Shown: positions 28,627 to 35,990 of the stretch, piece after piece | Layout of the letters: the number at the start of each line of letters is the position of its first letter | Numbering within the stretch: position 1 is the stretch's first letter | Assembly (NCBI GenBank): GCA_016708125.1 | Contig: JADJGF010000001.1 | Location: 4,052,001 to 4,116,000, forward strand | Source of the DNA: Ignavibacteriota bacterium | GTDB lineage: Bacteria > Bacteroidota > Ignavibacteria > Ignavibacteriales > Melioribacteraceae | Direction: 5' to 3' | DNA length: 64,000 bases | The notes under the pieces: model-generated | Told to the model about the DNA's origin: nothing | The model's database searches: none | The model's input: the letters and a program-made list of their open reading frames with translations, nothing else | Program-made: the position numbers and the translations under genes

Positions 28627-28905
28627 TTATTTACTGCTTGGTAAAATATTTTCAACATCAGCATGAGGTCTTGGGATAACATGAACGGATACTAATTCAC
28701 CTACTCTTTGTGCGGCTGAAGCGCCGGCATCAGTTGCTGCTTTTACAGCGCCAACATCACCTCTAACCATAACTGTTACATAACCACCGCCAATCATTTC
28801 TTTTCCTAAAAGACTTACATTTGCAGCTTTTACCATTGCATCAGCGGCTTCAATTGCTCCGACCAATCCTTTGGTTTCTATCATTCCGAGTGCTTCTAAT
28901 TTCAT
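28627..28905 (-). CDS. Bacterial microcompartment shell protein, BMC-H
   Basis: 92 residues, a single Pfam BMC domain of the PduA/EutM/CcmK class: ALGMIETKGLVGAIEAADAMVKAANVSLLGKE, GGGYVTVMVRGDVGAVKAATDAG, then VSVHVIPRPHADVENILP. Such proteins form hexameric tiles of the shell. AGGAG lies just before the ATG. It lies between the aldehyde dehydrogenase and aldolase genes, 24-28 bp from each. It is the only shell gene in the window; shells also need BMC-P pentamers, which must be encoded elsewhere if a closed shell forms. Confidence 0.95.
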   Translation of the reverse strand: MKLEALGMIETKGLVGAIEAADAMVKAANVSLLGKEMIGGGYVTVMVRGDVGAVKAATDAGASAAQRVGELVSVHVIPRPHADVENILPSSK

Positions 28906-28932
28906 TTTATTTCTCCTTTATATTATTATTTG

Positions 28933-30348
28933 TTATACAATTTTTAATGCATTGCTTATTGCAATTCTTCTAACTCTTGTAAAATCTTTTGGTGTACAAA
29001 CTCCTTCTCCGGTTGGACTTGCAATTGTATGTGAAAAATATCCCTCGCCGGCACTTCCGCCATTTCCGGCTAAAGATGGACCATTTACAATCACAATACT
29101 TGTATCCATTTCTTGCGTAAACTTTGTAATATTTATTAAGCTATTGGAATGAATAACGGTAGTATGCCCAAAACCGTGTTCGGCTTTTTTACATTTAATT
29201 AAGCCTTCTTCAAATGAGTTTACTCTTACGATTGGCATAAACGGCATCATTTGCTCTGCAACAACAAAAGGATGATTTTCGGAAACTTCACCAAATAATA
29301 ATCTAACTTCATTCGATAAATTTAATCCGCAAGCTGAAGCTAAAACGTTTGCATTTTTCCCTATAAATTCTTTTGTCCCGAAATAATGACCATTTTCATT
29401 CTTTGAAATAGCCTTCTGCGTAAGTATTTCAATCTGATTGGAATTTAGATAAACAGCACCGTTGTTTTTCATAGCTTGAACAAAATCATCAAAAACTTGG
29501 TTTAAAACGAATGTTTCTTTTTCGGCAATGCAGAGAATATTATTATCAAAAGAAGCTCCGGTAATAATACTTTTCGCAGCATTATTTAAATCAGCTGTTT
29601 GATCAACTAAAACCGGAGGATTTCCCGGTCCCGCAGCAATAACTTTTTTTCCGGCTTTAAATGCTGCTTCAACCACAGCCGGACCACCGGTTGCAACAAT
29701 CAAATCAATATCTGGATGATTAAATAATTTATTTACATTTTCTAATGTTGGCTCTTTAATCATTGAAATTACATTTTCCGGTCCGCCGTTTTCAACAATT
29801 ACTTTATGAAAAATTTCAATAGCATATGCTGAAACATTTTTTGCAAAAGGATGCACGCTGAAAACCACACTATTTCCTCCGGTAATTGTAATAATTATAC
29901 TATTTAATAAAACCGGTATTGGATGTGTTGAAGGAGTAATTCCTGCAATAACTCCGTATGGTGCACGTTCTTCAATTACAGTTCCTTTGGAGCCAGTCCA
30001 TGATCTTGTTTCCAAATCTTCCATTCCCGGAGTTGCATCCGCAGCATTATGATGTTTTGCAATTTTATCTTCAACTCTGCCCATTCCGGTTTCTTCATGT
30101 GCTTTCTTAGAAAAATCTTCAGCGTAATAATGCATAGTTTTTCTAAGTTCGGAAATTATTTTTTTCTTAATATCTGTTGAAACTTTTATCCATTTTTTTT
30201 GAGCAATTTTTGATTGGTAAATTGCATCATCTACATTTTCAAATACTCCGTTTGAGGAACTTTGTGAACTAATGATGTTTTTACTTTCTAATTCTTTTAT
30301 CGCATCATTAACTAATTTTTGAATATATGTTCTGTCAATATTTGACAA
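28933..30348 (-). CDS. CoA-acylating aldehyde dehydrogenase (PduP-like), microcompartment-associated
   Basis: 471 residues. The N-terminus YIQKLVNDAIKEL is an amphipathic helix like the PduP encapsulation peptide, separated by a Ser-rich linker (SSQSSSNG) from the catalytic part. Then come GVIAGITPSTHPIPVLLNS, VFSVHPFAKN, LIVATGGPAVVEAAFKAGKKVIAAGPGNPP and the active-site cysteine in FDNNILCIAEKE. The reaction is aldehyde + CoA + NAD+ to acyl-CoA + NADH. Here L-lactaldehyde is the expected substrate, giving lactyl-CoA. No diol dehydratase gene is present, so propionaldehyde is less likely. The gene is 28 bp upstream of the shell gene. Confidence 0.92.
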   Translation of the reverse strand: MSNIDRTYIQKLVNDAIKELESKNIISSQSSSNGVFENVDDAIYQSKIAQKKWIKVSTDIKKKIISELRKTMHYYAEDFSKKAHEETGMGRVEDKIAKHHNAADATPGMEDLETRSWTGSKGTVIEERAPYGVIAGITPSTHPIPVLLNSIIITITGGNSVVFSVHPFAKNVSAYAIEIFHKVIVENGGPENVISMIKEPTLENVNKLFNHPDIDLIVATGGPAVVEAAFKAGKKVIAAGPGNPPVLVDQTADLNNAAKSIITGASFDNNILCIAEKETFVLNQVFDDFVQAMKNNGAVYLNSNQIEILTQKAISKNENGHYFGTKEFIGKNANVLASACGLNLSNEVRLLFGEVSENHPFVVAEQMMPFMPIVRVNSFEEGLIKCKKAEHGFGHTTVIHSNSLINITKFTQEMDTSIVIVNGPSLAGNGGSAGEGYFSHTIASPTGEGVCTPKDFTRVRRIAISNALKIV

Positions 30349-30369
30349 ATAATTTCTCCAAATATCTTT

Positions 30370-31065
30370 TTAATTTTTATTAAAATTAACCCAACTGATA
30401 ATTTTTTGCTCTAACATTTTGAATCCAATAAGACTACTATTTATAAATAAGTATTTCGATTTAACCGAACAAACTTTTGAATTATCAATTTCCCAGCAAA
30501 TTTGTCCATTTAAGTTTTTTAAATTTTGTAATCTTTTACGAAGCCTAAACGCATCATTACTAATAATAATAGCTGAACCATAAAAATTGTTTTCAACTTT
30601 ATCGGAAAGTTCATCAAGTGAATTCTGAAACTCATAAAAATTAATATTTGCCGGAGCTAAAGATTCGCATTCAATCCCGAGTTTTAGTAAAATTTCTTTG
30701 GTTTTATTTTTATATGATTCATCATTAAAGTTTGCAAGTATAGCTATTTTATTGGTTTTAACTTTACCAATAATTTCATTTGCTTTACTAACATTTTTTT
30801 CATCCGAGTAAACAATTTTAATATTATTTACTTTTAAAAAATCATATGCCAAAGGTGTAATTATTGTTTTTTTAGAAGCTAATACTTTCTTAAATTTATT
30901 TAATTTAGCAAACTCTGCATCTGAAAAAGTGAAAAGTTTATTTATAAAATCCCAATTCTCATTTCCGGATTCAAAAGAATTTAAATTATTTTCAATATTT
31001 CCAAATAATTTAGCTAAAACTTTTTCAACAATAACTTTTATAAATTCTTCGCGTGAATTAAACAT
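30370..31065 (-). CDS. Unknown microcompartment-operon protein with degenerate RpiB/LacAB-like domain
   Basis: 231 residues, not matched with certainty to a named family. The N-terminus (FIKVIVEKVLAKLF) is an amphipathic helix like an encapsulation peptide. The segment KTIITPLAYDFLKVNNIKIVY resembles the TP.A.D.L...I.I stretch of several BMC accessory proteins. From about residue 110 the pattern (IAILANFNDESYKNKTKEILLKLGIE, YGSAIIISND, CWEIDNSKVC, SKYLFINSSLIGFKMLEQKI) follows the order of ribose-5-phosphate isomerase B: nucleotide-like start, GTGIG region, CHD region, LGGR.IG end. The catalytic Cys/GTGIG motif is not kept. It probably has a structural or regulatory role. It lies 21 bp before the aldehyde dehydrogenase gene. 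Confidence 0.7.
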   Translation of the reverse strand: MFNSREEFIKVIVEKVLAKLFGNIENNLNSFESGNENWDFINKLFTFSDAEFAKLNKFKKVLASKKTIITPLAYDFLKVNNIKIVYSDEKNVSKANEIIGKVKTNKIAILANFNDESYKNKTKEILLKLGIECESLAPANINFYEFQNSLDELSDKVENNFYGSAIIISNDAFRLRKRLQNLKNLNGQICWEIDNSKVCSVKSKYLFINSSLIGFKMLEQKIISWVNFNKN

Positions 31066-31124
31066 TTAATTTTTTAAGGACCATTTAAATTTTAAGAATA
31101 CTAAGAAAAATAAATATCACAAAT

Positions 31125-31556
31125 TTATAAAGTTATTACACCTTTTTTCAGAATAATATTTGCATAGAGAGCCATTTCACTTGAAGCAATTATTGCAAAT
31201 GCATTTTCTGCTCTTCTGTAGAACTCAAATTTTTCAATGTAATCGAAATCATTAAAATATTCTTTGCTTTCAATAATTATTTTCCTAAAGTCTTCCCAAA
31301 TTACCGGAACATAATTATCACCTTTCATTACTTGCATTAATCCAACCGGTTTATCCACATAAATATCAAGTGGAAAAAGTTTTAAAATTGCTTCAAGAAT
31401 ATCGGGAGCATTGTGTCCATCCATTCTGATAAGTCTTTTTGCTTTAGAAGCAGCCGGAAAATTTCCATCGGCAATTACAATTTCATCACCGTGTCCCATT
31501 TCACTTAAAATTTTTAGAAGATCTGCTCCAATTATTGGAGGAATATTTTTTAACAT
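31125..31556 (-). CDS. fucU: L-fucose mutarotase (FucU/RbsD family)
   Basis: 143 residues, the standard FucU size. Motifs are LLKILSEMGHGDEIVIADGNFPA (His and Asp of the active site), VDKPVGLMQVM, FEFYRRAENAFAIIASSEMALYANIILKKGVI. It interconverts alpha and beta anomers of L-fucose, supplying the form used by FucI. AGGA precedes the ATG at a suitable distance. It is the first gene of the long fucose operon. The operator at 31591-31604 lies 35 bp upstream of the start codon. Confidence 0.94.
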   Translation of the reverse strand: MLKNIPPIIGADLLKILSEMGHGDEIVIADGNFPAASKAKRLIRMDGHNAPDILEAILKLFPLDIYVDKPVGLMQVMKGDNYVPVIWEDFRKIIIESKEYFNDFDYIEKFEFYRRAENAFAIIASSEMALYANIILKKGVITL

Positions 31557-31590
31557 TTTTATTTTCCTAAAAATATAAAATAATTCTTTA

Positions 31591-31604
31591 CTTACTCGTG
31601 TAAG
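31591..31604. promoter_or_regulatory. LacI-type operator of the fucU operon
   Basis: CTTACTCGTGTAAG is identical to the copy at 20272-20285 and is flanked by further TAAG/CTTA extensions and an ATATATTA stretch. It lies in the 219-bp region between fucU and the divergent GH38-like gene, so it could affect both. Confidence 0.75.
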
Positions 31605-31775
31605 TAAGATATATTAACTTACTAATTAAATAGCTTGTAACAAAATTTTTTTTGAAGTTCAAAACAAAATTTACTTTAATTTGGGTAAATTTTAATGATT
31701 TTGTAAGAAATATTTTATTTAAAATTTGGCAAAAGTTTATATTAAATTTTTCATTAAACCAATGAAGGATAGCAA

Positions 31776-34700
31776 ATGAAAAAAAAAAATTTTTATTTCA
31801 TACAGATATTTTTTTCAATCATATTTTTAGCATCTGCCTTATTTGCTCAAATTGAAAAAAATGAATTCATACAAGGATACAATAAAGTTATTCAGCGGGG
31901 AAATTTTCCCTATCACTCACCTCACCCAGATATTACAAAAGCTCTTCTCGTTCGTGCTAGAAAAGGTGAAATGGTAATTGAATGGCAGACTGAAGTTGTT
32001 CCAAAAAATTATAAAAACGAGTTTGTTTCATTCGTTTGGTATTTTGGAATTTCTCAAAACTCTATAAACCATTTATTTGAACTTTCTGTAAATAATAAAC
32101 CATATCTAAAATTTAAAAATAACCTTGGTGCTAAAATCGGAAGTTGGGATGAGAAAGGAATTAATAATTCCCTTCTAACTTTAAAGGCTACAACAACAGA
32201 TAGATACAATGATATAATGGGAATTGCAATTCTGAAAATAAATATAAATGATATAAAAATTGGTGAACCGGTAAATATAAAAGTTACCGGACTTGATGCG
32301 GAAAGTTCAGATTGGTATATGACTTTTCAAGGGAAAGTAAATTCTGATATTAGTATTATTTCAACAGATCTTGTTGCAAAAGGTGAAAATGAAAATTCAA
32401 TTATTTACAAATTAAATATTGTTCATTTGGATAATCCAAAAAATATTAATATTAAAACAAACACCGGTTTTAATTTAAATTCAACAGTTAACACGGGATT
32501 TAATACTTACACAATTAGTGTTCCTTCAAGTTTTGTAAATAAAAATGTTGATGCTGAAATAAAAATTGGTGATAAAACAATTACAAAAACTTTTGAAGTA
32601 AATCCGGTAAAAGAATGGGTTGTAAATTTAGTTATGCACAGCCATACGGATATTGGTTATACACGATCTCAAACAGAAATTCTTCCGGAACATTTAAGAT
32701 TTATTGATTATGCTTTAGACTTTTGCGATTTGACAGATAATTATCCGGAATATTCTAAATTTAGATGGACATGTGAAAGTGCTTGGCCGGTTTTAAAATA
32801 TTTAAACAGCCGACCAAAATCTCAAATTGATAGATTTAGGAAACGTGTAAAAGAAGGAAGAATTGAACTCACAAGTATGTTATTTAATATTTCGGAAATA
32901 CCGGATGAATCTTTATTAGCATCAATGTTAAAACCAGTTAAGACAATTACAGATTCTGGATTTACTATTTCCACAGCAATGCAAAATGATATTAACGGTA
33001 TTGGATGGTGTTATGCAGATTATCTCAATAACGCCGGAATTAAATATTTAGTTATGGGCGAACACGGACATCGAGCAAAAATTCCGTTCAATTATCCAAC
33101 AGTTTTTTGGTGGGAATCTCCAGCTGGAAATAAAATTCTTGCGTACCGTGCTGATCATTATATGACCGGAAACGTAATTGGTGCACATACCGGAAATATT
33201 GATTTTGTTCAATCACATCTAATGCAATATTTATCTAATTTAAATAAAGCTGGATATCCTTATAAAGAAGCACATTTACAAATGTCGGGATATGTTACTG
33301 ATAATTCCCCGCCTTCTTTAATGGCTTGCAATTTAGCAAAAGAATGGAATGAAAAATTTGAATGGCCAAAATTAAAAATATCAACTGCTTCTAATTTTAT
33401 TAAAAGTATTGAAAATCAATATGGAAATTCATTGCCGGTTCAAAAAGCAGCATGGCCTGATTGGTGGGCAGATGGTTTTGGTTCTGCGGCAAGAGAAACA
33501 ATAGAATCAAGAAGAGCTCAAGCTGATTTAATTACGAATAAAGGTTTGTTAAGCATTGCTTCATTAATTGGCGCTGAAGTACCAAACAATGTAATAAAAG
33601 AATTAAATGAGATTGAAGAAAATTTATTCTTTTATGCAGAACATACGTTTGGAGCCGATGAAAGCGTAAGTAATCCAACCTCGGAAAATACAATTGTGCA
33701 ATGGCTGCAAAAATCATCGTATGTTTGGGATGCAGTTAAACGCTCTAAAATTCTTAAAGAAAAAGCTATGGGTTATATTCAGCAATTTCTTCCAAAAGCT
33801 GAAACATCTACAATTGCAGTTTTTAACACATTGAATTGGAGCAGATCCGGTTTAACAAACATTTATATTGATCATCAAATTATTCCAAGAAATAAAAAAT
33901 TTAAAATTGTTGATTTTGATGGAAATGAAGTTTTTGCTCAGCAGCAATCAAGTAGAGAAGATGGAACTTATTGGAGTATTTGGGCAGAAAATATTCCTCC
34001 ACTTGGATATAAAATTTATAAAATTGTTATTGAGAATGAACTTGCTTCAATTCCAAATATTGAAAAAAATATTGAGGTTTTTGAAAATCAATTTTACAAA
34101 ATAGAATTGGATAAAAAAGTTGGTGCAGTAAAATCAATTTTTGATAAAGAACTTAAAAATGAATTAGTTGATCAAAAAGCCGATTGGAAACTTGGTCAAT
34201 TTATTTATGAGGAATTATCAAACAGAAATCAGTTGGAAAGATATACGCTTGATGATCAGCCGGTAAGAACAACTTTGGAAAATGTTGAATTTAAGGGAAT
34301 TAAAAAAGGAAATATTTGGAATAGTATTTATTTATCCGGCAAAAATGAAAAATGCTCCGGCGATAAAGAAATCAATTTAGAAATTCGACTTTATAATTTT
34401 GAGAAAAAAATTGATTTTTATTTTTCAATTAATAAACTCGCAATTACTAATCCGGAAGCCGTTTATATCGCATTCCCTTTTACACTGCAGAATTCAAAAA
34501 TTAATTTTGAAGCACAAGGCGGAATTGTTGAACCCGGGAAAGATCAAATTCCGGGAACTTCAACCGATTGGAATATTATTCAAAATTTTGCATCAATAAA
34601 AAATGATGAAACACAAATTATTTTTTCATCAAATGATATTCCTTTGGTTCATTTGGGCGGCTTAAATATTGGTGAATTTAATTATGTAGCAAAACTGGAA

Positions 34701-35156
34701 AACTCTCATATTTATTCTTGGGTTTTAAATAATTATTGGGTTACAAATTTTAGAGCAAGTCAAGATGGCGAATTAAAATGGAGTTATTCATTAACTTCTG
34801 TAAACACAAAAACGAATGAAAAAAGTTACAAATTTGGTTACGAAAATAAAATTCCTTTTGCTTCGCGCGTATTTCCGGAAGGCAAAACAGTAAATCAAAA
34901 TTATAGTAAATCATTCTTATCGTTAAATGATCAGAACATTATTTTGGTTTCAGCAATGCCATTTGAGAATACAAAAAAAATAATTCTACATTTAAAAGAA
35001 ATAAATGGAACAACAAGAAATATTTCACTTAATAATTTGGTAAATAAATCTGCAAAAAGTATTTATGAAGTAAATGTTCTTGGAAATAAACTAAGTGATA
35101 ATAAAGACCTTCAAATAAAACCATTTGAAACAAAATTTGTGATGGTTGATTTATAG
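31776..35156 (+). CDS. Secreted glycoside hydrolase family 38-like protein
   Basis: 1126 residues with a signal peptide ending in LFAQ. Residues of about 30-275 are beta-rich with no recognised family. The GH38 N-terminal catalytic part then starts at MHSHTDIGYTRSQ, with His290 and Asp292 as likely zinc ligands. TAMQNDINGIGW supplies the probable nucleophile Asp405, and FYAEHTFGADES follows near residue 625. The C-terminal half is the beta-sandwich region of family 38. The enzyme is probably an exo-acting alpha-mannosidase-like hydrolase at the cell surface or in the periplasm; the true substrate is uncertain because the motifs are variant. It is divergent from fucU, and AAGGA lies upstream of its ATG. 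Confidence 0.82.
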   Translation: MKKKNFYFIQIFFSIIFLASALFAQIEKNEFIQGYNKVIQRGNFPYHSPHPDITKALLVRARKGEMVIEWQTEVVPKNYKNEFVSFVWYFGISQNSINHLFELSVNNKPYLKFKNNLGAKIGSWDEKGINNSLLTLKATTTDRYNDIMGIAILKININDIKIGEPVNIKVTGLDAESSDWYMTFQGKVNSDISIISTDLVAKGENENSIIYKLNIVHLDNPKNINIKTNTGFNLNSTVNTGFNTYTISVPSSFVNKNVDAEIKIGDKTITKTFEVNPVKEWVVNLVMHSHTDIGYTRSQTEILPEHLRFIDYALDFCDLTDNYPEYSKFRWTCESAWPVLKYLNSRPKSQIDRFRKRVKEGRIELTSMLFNISEIPDESLLASMLKPVKTITDSGFTISTAMQNDINGIGWCYADYLNNAGIKYLVMGEHGHRAKIPFNYPTVFWWESPAGNKILAYRADHYMTGNVIGAHTGNIDFVQSHLMQYLSNLNKAGYPYKEAHLQMSGYVTDNSPPSLMACNLAKEWNEKFEWPKLKISTASNFIKSIENQYGNSLPVQKAAWPDWWADGFGSAARETIESRRAQADLITNKGLLSIASLIGAEVPNNVIKELNEIEENLFFYAEHTFGADESVSNPTSENTIVQWLQKSSYVWDAVKRSKILKEKAMGYIQQFLPKAETSTIAVFNTLNWSRSGLTNIYIDHQIIPRNKKFKIVDFDGNEVFAQQQSSREDGTYWSIWAENIPPLGYKIYKIVIENELASIPNIEKNIEVFENQFYKIELDKKVGAVKSIFDKELKNELVDQKADWKLGQFIYEELSNRNQLERYTLDDQPVRTTLENVEFKGIKKGNIWNSIYLSGKNEKCSGDKEINLEIRLYNFEKKIDFYFSINKLAITNPEAVYIAFPFTLQNSKINFEAQGGIVEPGKDQIPGTSTDWNIIQNFASIKNDETQIIFSSNDIPLVHLGGLNIGEFNYVAKLENSHIYSWVLNNYWVTNFRASQDGELKWSYSLTSVNTKTNEKSYKFGYENKIPFASRVFPEGKTVNQNYSKSFLSLNDQNIILVSAMPFENTKKIILHLKEINGTTRNISLNNLVNKSAKSIYEVNVLGNKLSDNKDLQIKPFETKFVMVDL

Positions 35157-35250
35157 ATTTAAGATTAGATAAATAAGATTTGTGATTTGTTTTTTATTGT
35201 TTGAAAATTCTTATTTGTGATTTGCGAATTGAAGTTTAATCTTTGGTGGT

Positions 35251-35895
35251 TTATTCAAATAATAAATCACCAAAATATTTTGGAAGATGAAAATTAGGTT
35301 TTTCTGAATTGATTAAATTCCAGCATCCGTAGTGTTCATATTTACTTTCATCACCGCATTTGTAAAAATTAGCTTTCGCTGGTTTCATTTCAAATTTCTG
35401 TTGATAATATTTTTCAAACAAGTTAAAAGGAATTGCTAATTTAATTTCCCAATAATCGTTTTCAAGTTTACCAATAAAAGGTTTTGTTAAAGTTGAAAAA
35501 ACTTGAACCAATTTAACATCGTCAATCGGAAGGATTTTTCTTTTACCAATTGCGCCAAATCCAACATAAATAGTTCCGATTGCATTAATCTCAAAATTGA
35601 AATAAGCTTTTGATTTTAAAGGGAATAAATTAATGAAAAATTCCACACAAGAATCTTTGTAAACCGGATCATTTATTTTTAAATAAGTTGCGGTAATTTC
35701 ATTTTCAAAAACTTTGAAATACACAAAAATATTATTTGAAGAAAAGCTGAGTTTAACTTCAACTTTTAGTTTGTAATTATTGTTCATCCACAAATAATTG
35801 TTTATTGAAATTGGTTTAATGTCATCAAAATGTATTTCATCAACATCAATTTTTAGAACATCATGAATCTTCTTTAAATGATATTTCATTTTCAA
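35251..35895 (-). CDS. Carbohydrate-binding family 9-like protein
   Basis: 214 residues without a signal peptide. The pattern YLWMNNNYKLKVEVKLSFSSNNIFVYFKVFENEITATYLKINDPVYKDSCVEFFINL, INAIGTIYVGFG and ending FHLPKYFGDLLFE matches the CBM9-like domain found as a stand-alone protein in many polysaccharide degraders. The first Met is used here; a Met two codons later is equally possible. It is convergent with the GH38-like gene and separated from the pyrophosphatase gene by a terminator, so it is probably transcribed alone. Ligand and cell location are unknown. Confidence 0.75.
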   Translation of the reverse strand: MKMKYHLKKIHDVLKIDVDEIHFDDIKPISINNYLWMNNNYKLKVEVKLSFSSNNIFVYFKVFENEITATYLKINDPVYKDSCVEFFINLFPLKSKAYFNFEINAIGTIYVGFGAIGKRKILPIDDVKLVQVFSTLTKPFIGKLENDYWEIKLAIPFNLFEKYYQQKFEMKPAKANFYKCGDESKYEHYGCWNLINSEKPNFHLPKYFGDLLFE

Positions 35896-35937
35896 AATTT
35901 ATTAATTTTTTAGGAAAAATTTTTATCTATTAAAAAC

Positions 35938-35967
35938 AAAACCCCATCAAAAATAAATGGGGTTTTT
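35938..35967. terminator. Terminator of the pyrophosphatase gene
   Basis: AACCCCAT and ATGGGGTT form a strong stem with a T run on both strands (TTTTGTTTTT on the minus strand). It follows the stop at 35991. Confidence 0.85.
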
Positions 35968-35990
35968 TAATTAATTATTTAATCATGTAT

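Noticed and set aside
27803..31556. Idea of a complete 1,2-propanediol-type microcompartment
   Set aside because: No diol dehydratase, reactivase, cobalamin gene, BMC-P, BMC-T or PduL is encoded in the window; the lactaldehyde-to-lactate route fits better.
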